A stretch of 64,000 nucleotides of DNA from Campylobacter sp. US33a. Its GTDB lineage: Bacteria; Campylobacterota; Campylobacteria; Campylobacterales; Campylobacteraceae. A program made the translations under genes and the position numbers. Shown in pieces: positions 37,740 to 46,523 of the stretch (its first letter is position 1; each line of letters opens with the position of its first letter). Location: NCBI RefSeq assembly GCF_004378855.1, contig NZ_RYYL01000005.1:116617-180616 (forward strand), in the 5' to 3' direction. Under the pieces are notes generated by a model, which made no database searches, was not told the origin of the DNA, and saw only the letters and a list, made by a program, of their open reading frames with translations.

Positions 37740-37990
37740 CGTTGTGAGCATTCTTTGTTATTCTCTCATCATTGTGAGCCATTCGAAGACCTTGCCTAAA
37801 TCCACCATTTTAAGTTACTCATTTTGTCATTTTAAGTTATTTTGTCATGTGTTGAGCGTAGCGAAACATCTCTATTTAAAACAACTTACTTTGTCATTCT
37901 AAGTGAAGTGTAACGAAACAAAGAATCTCTACTCTAAAAACCACGCTCAAGCATAGAAATCCTTCACTGACGCTCAAGATGACCACTACT
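37740..37990. repeat. Cluster of degenerate ~35-bp dispersed-type repeats
   Basis: About four imperfect copies of one pattern: a GTGAGCCATTCGAAGA-type copy near 37773-37790, TTGTCATGTGTTGAGCGTAG followed by CGAAACATCTCT at about 37843-37873, TTGTCATTCTAAGTGAAGTG then AACGAAACAAAGAATCTCT at about 37891-37929, and an inverted copy (CTTCACTGACGCTCAAGATG) near 37962-37982. This resembles the TCATTCTGAGCGAAGCGAAG-type intergenic repeat seen in many bacterial genomes. No gene lies in this 575-bp gap. Confidence 0.6.
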
Positions 37991-38064
37991 TTACCATACT
38001 AAAGACTTAAGATGATGCAATTTTTTCGGTTGCTGTGTGCGGCTTGGATTAAACGCAAAGATTT

Positions 38065-38084
38065 TGCCAAAAATTAATTTGGCA
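38065..38084 (-). terminator. Hairpin downstream of lepA
   Basis: 7-bp stem (38065-38071 with 38078-38084) with six-base loop, 37 bases past the lepA stop on the minus strand. Short and only weakly supported as a terminator. Confidence 0.4.
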
Positions 38085-38120
38085 TTAATCTTACCTTATG
38101 AAATTCGCATTTTAGTAAAA

Positions 38121-39911
38121 TCAATCAATTTTAAGCACGCTTAAAAAGGCTTCTTGTGGTAAATTTACCTTGCCTATGGCTTTCATTCTTTTTTTACCTT
38201 CTTTTTGCTTTTCTAGTAATTTTCTTTTCCTAGTAATATCTCCGCCATAACATTTAGCGGTTACATTTTTACCCATAGATTTAACCGTTTCTCTTGCAAT
38301 GATTTTATTACCTATACTTGCTTGAATCGCTACTTCAAAAAGTTGTCTTGGCACGATTTCTTTCATCGCACTTACCAATTCTCTTCCTTTGCTAAGGGCT
38401 TTTTCACTTGGCACGATAATGCTTAGCGCATCGACATTCTCACCTGCAACCTTGATATCAAGCTTTACAAGATCGCCTACGCGAAACTCAATAGGTTCAT
38501 AATCAAAACTTGCATAACCCTTAGTCAAAGACTTTAGCTTATCATAAAAATCCATCACGATTTCATTTAAAGGCACATCGTATTCTAGCAAAACGCGTTC
38601 AGGTGTGATATAGTCCATCTTTACTTGCATACCTCTTTTGCGATTTAAAAGAGTGATTAAATTCCCTAAAAACTCACTTGGTGTGATGATAGTGGCTTTT
38701 ACATAAGGTTCTTTGATATGATCGATTTTATTTACCGGTGGAAGTTCGCTAGGATTTTGAATTTTTATAAGCTCACCATCGGTTTGATAAATTTCATAAG
38801 TTACGGTTGGTGCGGTAGCAATTAAGTCAAGATTAAATTCTCTCTCAAGTCGTTCTTTAATCACTTCCATATGTAAAAGCCCTAAAAAGCCAACTCTAAA
38901 GCCAAAGCCTAAGGCCAAAGAAGTTTCAGGTTCGTAAGTGATAGAACTATCATTGAGTTTCAATTTATCCAAAGCATCTCTTAAATCTTCAAATTTATCT
39001 GTTTCTATAGGATAAAGTCCTGCAAAAACAAAAGCCTTAGCCTTTTCAAAACCGCCTATTGCTTCTTTGGCTTTATTTTTAACTAAAGTGATCGTATCAC
39101 CCACTTGCACATCACCCACAGTTTTAAGCCCAAGCACTACAACACCCACTTCGCCAGACTTTAGAGCATTGGTTTTAATAGGACTTAAAGGATGAGGATA
39201 GAAAAGATCTTGCACAGTGTGTTTTTTACCTGTACTCATCACTAAAACTTCATCGTTTTTGGCAATTTCACCCTCATAAATTCTAACCAAAGCCAAAGCA
39301 CCCAAATAATTATCAAACCAAGAATCATAAATCAAAGCCTTAGTTGGTGCTTCGTCATTTGTTTTTGGTGCAGGAATTTTAGTAATAATTGTTTCTATAA
39401 GTTCTTTTATGCCCACGCCCGTTTTAGCACTCACACAAATGGCATTTTCACAATCTATACCGATAATATGCTCGATTTCATGTTTCACTTTTTCTACATC
39501 GGCGTTTGGTAAATCGATTTTATTAATCACTGGGATGATTTCAAGATTATTTTCAAGTGCTATATAAACATTAGCTATAGTTTGTGCTTCTACTCCTTGA
39601 GAGGCATCTACTACAAGTAAAGCCCCTTCACAACTTGCCAAAGAACGGCTTACTTCATACGAAAAATCCACATGTCCTGGAGTGTCGATGAGATTTAAAA
39701 CAAAATTTTCATTATTTAACTTATAATTTAATCTTACAGATTGTGCTTTTATGGTGATACCGCGTTCTTTTTCTATATCCATAGTATCCATAACTTGTGA
39801 ACTCATTTGCCTATCGCTAATGGCTCCGCACTCACTTATAATCCTATCTGCAAGAGTTGATTTTCCATGATCAATATGTGCTATGATAGAGAAATTTCTA
39901 ATATTTTTCAT
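38121..39911 (-). CDS. lepA: Elongation factor 4 (LepA)
   Basis: 596 residues from ATG 39911 (AGGAAAA upstream); an in-frame extension to 39959 lacks support. GTPase motifs [12 protein letters not shown] (G1), [11 protein letters not shown] (G3) and NKIDLP (G4) are followed by the EF4 C-terminal domain ending FLSVLKID. A membrane-associated ribosome factor used in translation under ionic or pH stress. Divergent from pseI. Confidence 0.96.
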   Translation of the reverse strand: MKNIRNFSIIAHIDHGKSTLADRIISECGAISDRQMSSQVMDTMDIEKERGITIKAQSVRLNYKLNNENFVLNLIDTPGHVDFSYEVSRSLASCEGALLVVDASQGVEAQTIANVYIALENNLEIIPVINKIDLPNADVEKVKHEIEHIIGIDCENAICVSAKTGVGIKELIETIITKIPAPKTNDEAPTKALIYDSWFDNYLGALALVRIYEGEIAKNDEVLVMSTGKKHTVQDLFYPHPLSPIKTNALKSGEVGVVVLGLKTVGDVQVGDTITLVKNKAKEAIGGFEKAKAFVFAGLYPIETDKFEDLRDALDKLKLNDSSITYEPETSLALGFGFRVGFLGLLHMEVIKERLEREFNLDLIATAPTVTYEIYQTDGELIKIQNPSELPPVNKIDHIKEPYVKATIITPSEFLGNLITLLNRKRGMQVKMDYITPERVLLEYDVPLNEIVMDFYDKLKSLTKGYASFDYEPIEFRVGDLVKLDIKVAGENVDALSIIVPSEKALSKGRELVSAMKEIVPRQLFEVAIQASIGNKIIARETVKSMGKNVTAKCYGGDITRKRKLLEKQKEGKKRMKAIGKVNLPQEAFLSVLKID

Positions 39912-39949
39912 AATATTTGTTTTCCTAAAAATTAACTTTAAAATCTGAA

Positions 39950-39955
39950 ATTGTA
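39950..39955 (-). promoter_or_regulatory. -10 box of lepA
   Basis: Reads TACAAT on the minus strand, 39 bases before the lepA ATG. Position and composition only. Confidence 0.35.
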
Positions 39956-40022
39956 ACAAAATTATTTTTGAAAAATAATAAAATAAAATTCTATAAATTT
40001 TTAAATTTCGAAATTAAAAAAC

Positions 40023-40031
40023 CGATATAAT
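40023..40031 (+). promoter_or_regulatory. Overlapping sigma-28-like and sigma-70-like -10 of pseI
   Basis: CGATAT (40023-40028), the Campylobacter FliA-type -10, overlaps TATAAT (40026-40031), 26 bases before the pseI ATG. About 13 bases upstream is TTTAAATTTC, near the sigma-28 -35 TTTAAGTATT form. Dual use is inference. Confidence 0.45.
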
Positions 40032-40056
40032 ATCAACAAAAACAAAGGCTATTTTA

Positions 40057-41088
40057 ATGTTAATAAGAAATTTTGATACAAATGAAAAAGTTTTTATAAT
40101 AGCAGAACTTAGTGCAAATCACGCAGGAAGTCTTGATACGGCGATAGAAACAATAAAAGCAGCTAAAAAAGCTGGTGCAGATGCGATAAAAATTCAAACC
40201 TACACCCCAGATAGTTTAACACTAAATTGCGATAAAGATGATTTTATCATCAAAGGTGGACTTTGGGATAAGCGTAAATTTTATGAGCTTTATGAAAAAG
40301 CCAGAACACCTTATGAATGGCATTCTCAAATTTTTGAAGCCGCACAAGATGTTGGAATACTTTGTTTTTCAAGCCCATTTGCAAAAGAAGATGTGGAATT
40401 TTTAAAACGCTTTGATATGTGTGCTTATAAAATTGCCTCTTTTGAAGCCAATGATGAAAACTTCGTTCGTTTAATCGCTAAGGAAAATAAACCTACTATC
40501 ATTTCAACCGGCATTGCTACCGAAGAAGAACTTTTTAAAATATGTGAGATTTTCAAAGAAGTTAAAAATCCTAATCTAATCTTTCTAAAATGCACTTCAG
40601 CTTATCCGGCAAAAATTTCTGATATGAATTTAAAAGGCATAGTGAGTTTGAGAGAAAAATTTAATGTTGAAGTAGGTTTAAGCGATCATAGTTTTGGATA
40701 TTTAGCTCCTGTTATGGCAGTGGCTTTAGGAGCTAGAGTGATAGAAAAGCATTTTATGCTTGATAAAAATATAAAAAGTGAAGATAGTAAATTTAGCCTT
40801 GATTTTGATGAATTTAAGGCCATGGTTGAAGCAGTAAGAGAAGCTGAAAGTGCTTTGGGAGATGGTAATTTGAATTTAGATGACAAAAGTCTTAAAAACC
40901 GTGCTTTTGCGAGAAGTTTGTATGCAAGCAAAGATATTAAAAAAGGCGAAATTTTTAGCGAAGAAAATGTAAAATCTGTGCGTCCTTCTTTTGGACTTCA
41001 TCCTAAATTTTATAAAGAAATTCTAGGCAAAAGTGCCACTAAGAATATAGAATTTGGCACGGCTTTAAAAGAAGAGGATTTTAAATGA
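40057..41088 (+). CDS. pseI: Pseudaminic acid synthase PseI
   Basis: Condenses the PseG product with phosphoenolpyruvate to give pseudaminic acid. 343 residues: an N-terminal NeuB barrel (FIIAELSANHAGSLDTAI, then KIASFEANDENFVRL, GLSDHSFG and VIEKHFM) and a C-terminal SAF antifreeze-like domain (ARSLYASKDIKKGEIFS to RPSFGLHPKF). The LSANHAG wording and sequence match Pse rather than Leg synthases; the Leg version lies at 49.8 kb. The end overlaps legB by four bases. Confidence 0.92.
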   Translation: MLIRNFDTNEKVFIIAELSANHAGSLDTAIETIKAAKKAGADAIKIQTYTPDSLTLNCDKDDFIIKGGLWDKRKFYELYEKARTPYEWHSQIFEAAQDVGILCFSSPFAKEDVEFLKRFDMCAYKIASFEANDENFVRLIAKENKPTIISTGIATEEELFKICEIFKEVKNPNLIFLKCTSAYPAKISDMNLKGIVSLREKFNVEVGLSDHSFGYLAPVMAVALGARVIEKHFMLDKNIKSEDSKFSLDFDEFKAMVEAVREAESALGDGNLNLDDKSLKNRAFARSLYASKDIKKGEIFSEENVKSVRPSFGLHPKFYKEILGKSATKNIEFGTALKEEDFK

Positions 41089-42053
41089 ATGTTTTAGTCA
41101 CAGGAGCAGATGGCTTCATAGGTTCGCATCTTTGCGAAAGTTTGGTTAAAAAAGACTATCGGGTAAGGGCTTTAAGCCAGTATAATTCTTTTAATTTTTG
41201 GGGACATTTGGAAAAAAGTCCTTATTTAAAAGATATGGAAATTATAAGCGGAGATTTAAGAGATAGTTTTTTTTGCGAAAAAATCACTAAAGGAATGGAT
41301 GCTATTTTTCATCTTGGAGCCTTAATTGCCATTCCTTATTCTTACGAAGCACCACAAAGCTATGTGGATACTAATGTAAAAGGCACCTTAAATATGCTTG
41401 AAGCTGCTAGAAAAAATGAAATTTCACATTTTATCCACACTTCTACAAGTGAAGTTTATGGTACAGCCTCTTATGTGCCTATTGACGAAAAACACCCTTT
41501 GCAACCTCAAAGCCCTTATTCTGCTAGTAAAATCGCAGCGGATATGATGGCGCTTAGCTACTATAATTCTTTTAATTTAAATGTAAATATTGCACGCCCT
41601 TTTAATACTTATGGCCCAAGACAGAGCGCAAGGGCCATTATACCCACTATCATCACACAAATTTTAAGCGGAGCAAAAGAATTAAAACTTGGGGATTTAA
41701 GTCCGACAAGAGATTTAAATTTCGTCCTTGATACTTGCGAGGGCTTTATCTCACTTTTAAATTTAAATCATTTTGGAGAAGTTTATAATATAGGCTCAGG
41801 GATTGAATATTCCATGCAAGAAGTGCTTGATCTTATACAAAAAATTCTAAACTCAAATGTAAAAATCATTCAAGATGAAAAAAGATTGCGTCCAAAAAAT
41901 AGCGAAGTTTTTAGATTATGCTGCGACTCAAGCAAACTTAAAGCCGCGACTAATTGGCAAAGCAAAATAAGTCTTGAAGAAGGTTTGAGGCAAAGTATAG
42001 AATATTTTAGAGAAAATTTAGCAAATTATAAAAGTGAAATTTACAATGTTTGA
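41085..42053 (+). CDS. legB: GDP-GlcNAc 4,6-dehydratase LegB
   Basis: Extended short-chain dehydrogenase of 322 residues: NAD loop VTGADGFIGSHL, catalytic Ser/Thr region HTSTSEVYGTA, and Y-x3-K in YSASKIAADMM. It opens the legionaminic acid pathway by forming the 4-keto-6-deoxy sugar from GDP-GlcNAc. Assigned from the conserved order pseI-legB-legC in the Campylobacter glycosylation locus. ATGA overlap with pseI, and overlap with legC. Confidence 0.87.
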   Translation: MNVLVTGADGFIGSHLCESLVKKDYRVRALSQYNSFNFWGHLEKSPYLKDMEIISGDLRDSFFCEKITKGMDAIFHLGALIAIPYSYEAPQSYVDTNVKGTLNMLEAARKNEISHFIHTSTSEVYGTASYVPIDEKHPLQPQSPYSASKIAADMMALSYYNSFNLNVNIARPFNTYGPRQSARAIIPTIITQILSGAKELKLGDLSPTRDLNFVLDTCEGFISLLNLNHFGEVYNIGSGIEYSMQEVLDLIQKILNSNVKIIQDEKRLRPKNSEVFRLCCDSSKLKAATNWQSKISLEEGLRQSIEYFRENLANYKSEIYNV

Positions 42054-43188
42054 AAAAGAAATTGCTTTTATTAAGAAGCTTTTTGATAAAGAAAAAATTG
42101 CCTTGCATGAACCTTGTTTTATAGGCAATGAAAAAAAATATTTAATAGAATGCATTGATAGCGGTTTTGTTTCAAGCGTGGGTGAATTTGTAACGCGTTT
42201 TGAAGAAGCTTTAAAGCAAAAAACAAAAGCTAAATTTGTTATCGCTACAAACACAGGCACTGCGGCGCTTCATATCGCTTTACTTGCTAATGATATCAAT
42301 GAAAATTGCGAAATCATCACGCAAAGTATTAGTTTTATAGCAACAGCAAATGCTATTGCTTATACAGGCGCTAAGCCCATTTTTTTAGATATTGATGAAG
42401 AAACCTTGAGTCTAAGTCCTAAAGCCTTACAAGATTTTTTGGAAAATCATACTTATCAAAAAAATGGCTTTACCTACAACAAAACCACGCACAAACACAT
42501 CAAAGCTTGCGTTGTAATGCATACTTTTGGGCTTAGTGCAGACATAGAAAAGCTTTGTAAAATTTGCAAAAATTATAATATTATTTTAATCGAAGATGCA
42601 GCAGAAGCCTTAGGAAGTACTTATAAAAACAAGGCCTTAGGCACTTTTGGCAAATGTGGAATTTTAAGTTTTAATGGAAATAAAATCATCACAGGCGGAA
42701 GCGGTGGGGCGATTTTGTGCGATGATGAAAATTTAGCCAAATTTGCAAAACATCTAAGCACAACCGCCAAAATACCTCATCCTTACGAATACGATCACGA
42801 TGAAATAGGCTATAATTACAGACTTTGCAACATAAATGCTGCAATTTTACTTGCCGGACTTGAAAAATTGGATTTTTTCTTAGAAAATAAAAGAGAATTA
42901 GCACAAATTTATAAAGATTTTTTTGCAAGCCATAAAGCTTGTAAATTCATAGATGAAAGCAAAAATTCAAAAAGTAATTTTTGGCTTAACACTTTGTGTT
43001 TTAAAAATGAGAATTTAAGAAATATTTTTTTGCAAGAGTGTTTGGAAAATAATATTTTCGTGCGTCCAGTATGGAAAAGTTTGCCAAGCCTTAAACCTTT
43101 TAAAGCTTGTCAAAAAGATGAACTTTTGGTGACTAAAAATTTGGAAAAATGCTTAGTGAATTTACCTAGTAGTGTAAGGGTGAAATAA
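42046..43188 (+). CDS. legC: LegC-type PLP aminotransferase
   Basis: DegT/DnrJ/EryC1-family aminotransferase, 380 residues from ATG 42046 (an in-frame GTG at 42034 is possible). Adds the 4-amino group to the LegB keto sugar. GTGTAALHIAL-type PLP phosphate site reads NTGTAALHIAL, VVMHTFGLSAD and LIEDAAEALGS precede the lysine in SFNGNKIITGGSGG. The stop overlaps the next ATG (TAATG). Confidence 0.87.
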   Translation: MFEKEIAFIKKLFDKEKIALHEPCFIGNEKKYLIECIDSGFVSSVGEFVTRFEEALKQKTKAKFVIATNTGTAALHIALLANDINENCEIITQSISFIATANAIAYTGAKPIFLDIDEETLSLSPKALQDFLENHTYQKNGFTYNKTTHKHIKACVVMHTFGLSADIEKLCKICKNYNIILIEDAAEALGSTYKNKALGTFGKCGILSFNGNKIITGGSGGAILCDDENLAKFAKHLSTTAKIPHPYEYDHDEIGYNYRLCNINAAILLAGLEKLDFFLENKRELAQIYKDFFASHKACKFIDESKNSKSNFWLNTLCFKNENLRNIFLQECLENNIFVRPVWKSLPSLKPFKACQKDELLVTKNLEKCLVNLPSSVRVK

Positions 43189-43775
43189 TGAAAGAAAAAA
43201 TCATACTCATTGGTGCAGGTGGACACGCAAATTCTTGCATTGATGTGATAGAACTTGAAAATAAATTTAAGATTGCAGGTTTTGTGGTTAATGATGCCAC
43301 ACAAAAGTCTTTTAAATATCCTATTTTAGGTTGTGATGATGATTTGAAAAATCTTTTTAAGCATTATAAGTTTGCCTTCATTGCCATAGGGCAAATTAAA
43401 AACGCATACAAAAGAATGCAAATTTATGAAAAATTAAAAAGCATAGGTTTTAAGCTTCCTACCATCGTATCACCCCTAGCCTATGTTTCACCTTATGCTT
43501 TTGTTGATGAGGCAAGTATTATAATGCATCAAGCCCTAGTCAATGTCAATGCAAAGATTGGCAAAGCTTGCATTATTAATTCTAAGGCACTCATAGAGCA
43601 CGATAGCACGGTGCAAGATTTTTGTCATATTTCCACTGCTGCGGTAGTCAATGGAGAATGTTTTGTTAAAAAAGGTAGTTTTTTGGGTTCTAACACTCAT
43701 TTAAAACACACTCAAATTTTAGAAGAAAGAAGCATTTTTTATAATAAACTCTCTATTATGGGGGGGGGGAATTAG
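43188..43775 (+). CDS. NeuD/PglD-family acyltransferase, poly-G at its 3' end
   Basis: 195 residues: an N-terminal Rossmann-like sugar-binding part (IILIGAGGHANSCIDVIE) and a left-handed parallel helix with hexapeptide repeats (ALVNVNAKIGKACIINSKAL). Likely acetylates the 4-amino sugar made by LegC, the LegH step, although another locus may encode that. A G10 tract (43760-43769) ends the frame as MGGGN-stop. With nine G it gains 12 residues and stops at TGA overlapping the next ATG. The catalytic fold is upstream of the tract. Confidence 0.75.
   Translation: MKEKIILIGAGGHANSCIDVIELENKFKIAGFVVNDATQKSFKYPILGCDDDLKNLFKHYKFAFIAIGQIKNAYKRMQIYEKLKSIGFKLPTIVSPLAYVSPYAFVDEASIIMHQALVNVNAKIGKACIINSKALIEHDSTVQDFCHISTAAVVNGECFVKKGSFLGSNTHLKHTQILEERSIFYNKLSIMGGGN
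43760..43769 (+). repeat. Poly-G tract (G10) at the 3' end of the NeuD-like gene
   Basis: Ten G including the last base of an ATG. 10 G gives an immediate TAG. 9 G gives a tail ending in TGA at 43804-43806, overlapping ATG 43803-43805. 11 G opens a third frame. The same tail-switching arrangement is seen at pseH. Confidence 0.9.
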
Positions 43776-43802
43776 CATTTTTACTTCTTTTAGGAGAAGT
43801 GC

Positions 43803-44423
43803 ATGAAAAAGCTTATTATAGTTGGAAGTGGAGGTTTTGCAAAAGAAATTTACTCTTATCTTCAAGGTGAAAATTGCGAAATTTTAGGCTATATCGACAT
43901 CAAAGAAAATGAATTTTATAATTTAGCTTATTTGGGAAATGAAGATAATTTTGACACTCGCTTTATCTCACAAGCTAAATTTATCATTGCCATAGGACAA
44001 ATAAAAATCAGAAACACTATCATCAAAAAACTTTCTCTAAAATCCTGCTCTTTTTTCACTTTCATTCACCCCAGTGCTTTTGTGGCAAAAGACGCTAAAA
44101 TAGGCAAAGGAAGTATCATTTGTCCTTTTGCTTTTGTGGGTGCAAATTCTTTGGTTGGCGAATTTGTAATTTGTAATATTTATTCTAGCATTGCGCATGA
44201 TTGTCAAGTGGGAAACGGCAGTATTTTAAGCCCTTATGCAACACTTAATGGAAATGCAAAAATAGGAAAAAACTGCTTTGTAAGTACAAGATCAAGTATT
44301 TTATCTAATGTAATACTGGCAGATGATTGCACCGTAAGCGCTCACACTGTTTTATCAAAATCATATGAAGAAAAACAACTTATCTTTTCAAAAACTCTCA
44401 TTAAAACAAGGAAAAAACAATGA
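43803..44423 (+). CDS. Second NeuD/PglD-family acyltransferase
   Basis: 206 residues. GSGGFAKEIYSYLQGEN is the N-terminal nucleotide-fold loop; from about residue 95 hexapeptide repeats form a left-handed helix (AKIGKGSIICPFAFVGAN, VGNGSILSPYATLNGNAKIG), with the catalytic-type His in SIAHDCQVG. A TAGGAGA RBS lies upstream. Paired with the preceding homologue, it may add a different acyl group at a second amine. The stop overlaps the next start (ATGA). Confidence 0.75.
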   Translation: MKKLIIVGSGGFAKEIYSYLQGENCEILGYIDIKENEFYNLAYLGNEDNFDTRFISQAKFIIAIGQIKIRNTIIKKLSLKSCSFFTFIHPSAFVAKDAKIGKGSIICPFAFVGANSLVGEFVICNIYSSIAHDCQVGNGSILSPYATLNGNAKIGKNCFVSTRSSILSNVILADDCTVSAHTVLSKSYEEKQLIFSKTLIKTRKKQ

Positions 44424-45172
44424 AAGAAATTAGCATTTTAGGTTTTGGAAATATGGGAAAGCAAATTACTGCTTTGTTTTATTTAATGGGCTATGAAGTT
44501 AAAATTTATAATAAAAGCCCTATTTGTATCCAAGATTGCGATAAATTCATTAAAATTTTGTCAAAAAAACTTGATTTTTCAGCCTTTGAAAAAGGTTCAA
44601 TGCAAGTCATTAAAGAACTTGATAAAATCACCCGTTGCATTGTCGTAGAAAGTTTAGAAGAGAATTTGGAATTAAAACTTCACTATATCACGCAACTCAA
44701 ACAAAACCACAATCAAATTTTTTCAAATTCTAGCTCTTTTAGTGTAAAAGATTTAGATTGTGCTTTGCTCCACTTTTTTAATCCCATTTTTATTCCCTTA
44801 GTAGAATACTCACATGATAATATTTTGCTTAAAGATTTAGAAAAAATAGGATTTTACCTCTTGCACTCAAAAACAAATCGTGGTGCTTTAGGAAATTTAC
44901 TTCTTTTTCATGAAATTTCAACCTTTTTTAAAATGATAGAAGTGTGGAATTATCCATATGAAGACTGTCAAAAAATTTATGATTTACTTTATGATAAAAG
45001 AAATATTTTTAATATCATTGATACTATTGGTATAGAACTTTGTGATATAATTTGTCAAAATATCAAAGAACAAGATCCAAGTTTTTATCATCCAAAAATC
45101 TTTAAAAAAGCTTTATCTTGTGGTATTTTAGGCAAAAAGAATAAAACAAGATTAGCAACTCTTTTTAATTAA
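44420..45172 (+). CDS. 3-hydroxyacyl-CoA dehydrogenase-like protein in the glycan locus
   Basis: 250 residues. The N-terminal Rossmann loop ISILGFGNMGKQITALF and the later LHFFNPIFIPLVEY correspond to the GxGxMG and HFFNP motifs of the 3-hydroxyacyl-CoA dehydrogenase family; the second domain (LGNLLLFHEISTFFKMIE) is shortened. Tight coupling between acyltransferases and methyltransferases suggests it makes or recognises a hydroxyacyl group for the sugar, or reduces a sugar intermediate. Activity is inference. Confidence 0.65.
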   Translation: MKEISILGFGNMGKQITALFYLMGYEVKIYNKSPICIQDCDKFIKILSKKLDFSAFEKGSMQVIKELDKITRCIVVESLEENLELKLHYITQLKQNHNQIFSNSSSFSVKDLDCALLHFFNPIFIPLVEYSHDNILLKDLEKIGFYLLHSKTNRGALGNLLLFHEISTFFKMIEVWNYPYEDCQKIYDLLYDKRNIFNIIDTIGIELCDIICQNIKEQDPSFYHPKIFKKALSCGILGKKNKTRLATLFN

Positions 45173-45184
45173 AAAGGTAAATTA

Positions 45185-45904
45185 ATGAAAAAATTTATAA
45201 GCAACGAAGAAATTTCAAAAAATATCGGCAGTAATGAAGAAATCTGGGAAAATATTTTTTCCAACAAAGAATGGGGTAAATACCCTAGCGAAAACTTAAT
45301 AAGATTTATCGCAAGGAATTTTTATAATGCTAAAAATAGAAATGAAATTCATATCTTAGAACTAGGACTTGGTACAGGAGCTAATTTATGGTTTTGTGCA
45401 AGAGAAGGTTTTAGGGTAAGTGGGATTGAGTGGAGTAAAACGGGGGTAGAGAGATTTAAAAAGCGTTTAGATGATGAAAATTTAAGCATACAAATTGATG
45501 AAATATTAACCGGCGATTATGAAGTGAAATTAGATGAATTTAAAGATGAGAGTTTTGATGCGTGGATAGATAGCTATTCTTTAGCTTATAATGATTTTAA
45601 AAAAACTAAAACCATTGTAGAAAAAGCCGTGTCAAAGCTAAAAAGTGGAGGTAAATTTTTCTCTATAACCCCTAGTTTTAATAACGAAGGCTTTGAACAA
45701 AATGAAAGTTTAGGCTATCATCTTTGCAAACCAACTCTTGGCAGTGATGCATTTACAGGTGTTATAAGGTATTGTGATGAGAAGGATTTAAAAGAGCTTT
45801 ATAATGGCAAAAATTATAAAATCACCGACATTAAAATCGCCCGTTTTGCAAGTTTAGAGAAAAATCTTAACGAGCTTTATATTATTGAAGGGCAAAAATT
45901 ATAA
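45185..45904 (+). CDS. SAM-dependent methyltransferase, copy 1
   Basis: 239 residues of class I methyltransferase fold: SAM loop ILELGLGTGANLWFCA, acidic end of strand two GIEWSKTG, then FDAWIDSYSLAYNDF. Residues about 27-125 are almost identical to the next methyltransferase, encoded by a shared 297-bp DNA block, while the C-terminal halves differ. Probably O- or N-methylates a nonulosonic acid substituent; substrate specificity would sit in the divergent half. Confidence 0.75.
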   Translation: MKKFISNEEISKNIGSNEEIWENIFSNKEWGKYPSENLIRFIARNFYNAKNRNEIHILELGLGTGANLWFCAREGFRVSGIEWSKTGVERFKKRLDDENLSIQIDEILTGDYEVKLDEFKDESFDAWIDSYSLAYNDFKKTKTIVEKAVSKLKSGGKFFSITPSFNNEGFEQNESLGYHLCKPTLGSDAFTGVIRYCDEKDLKELYNGKNYKITDIKIARFASLEKNLNELYIIEGQKL

Positions 45905-46523
45905 ATCATACAAAATGTGCTTTTAAAACAATTTTTAGAAGAAAGAAGGCAAAAATATAAAACGGATTTTATCATTGTACTTAAGTGAGTTTTTCTAAAA
46001 ATTTAAATCATATCAAAGAAAGCACCTTAAGTGTGGAGCGGACAATATATTTAGATGGAAATTCTTTTTTAGTCGATAAAAATCAAATCATTAACACTAA
46101 ACAAGATAAATATAAAGAAGTTTTAGAATTTAATTAAAGGATAAAAATGAAAAATCAAATTTTAAATAATAGAATGGGATAAACCAAAATATGAATAGTG
46201 CAAATTTATGGAATGAAATTTTTACTAACAAAGAATGGGGTAAATACCCTAGCGAAAACTTAATAAGATTTATCGCAAGGAATTTTTATAATGCTAAAAA
46301 TAGAAATGAAATTCATATCTTAGAACTAGGACTTGGTACAGGAGCTAATTTATGGTTTTGTGCAAGAGAAGGTTTTAGGGTAAGTGGGATTGAGTGGAGT
46401 AAAACGGGGGTAGAGAGATTTAAAAAGCGCTTAGATGATGAAAATTTAAGCATACAAATTGATGAAATATTAACCGGCGATTATGAAGTGAAATTAGATG
46501 AATTTAAAGATGAGAGTTTTGAT
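45263..46523 (+). repeat. 297-bp near-identical direct repeats in two methyltransferase genes
   Basis: Copies at 45263-45559 and 46227-46523 differ at one base (GCGTTTAG against GCGCTTAG). Both flanks diverge abruptly. They encode the SAM-binding half of each methyltransferase. Recombination between them would delete 964 bp and leave one hybrid gene. Confidence 0.9.
45905..46190 (+). pseudogene. Gene remnants between the two methyltransferases
   Basis: No complete gene. One frame reads KQFLEERRQKYKTDFIIVLK-stop. A frame from GTG 45985 to TAA 46137 reads 50 residues including KESTLSVERTIYLDGNSFLV. A third short frame MKNQILNNRMG-stop begins at 46147 after AAAGGATAAAA. These look like decayed pieces of one or two genes left by recombination; family not recognised. 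Confidence 0.45.

Noticed and set aside
37546..38120. Repeats in the gap considered as a CRISPR array
   Set aside because: Copies are degenerate, unequally spaced and partly inverted, with no spacer pattern and no cas genes nearby.
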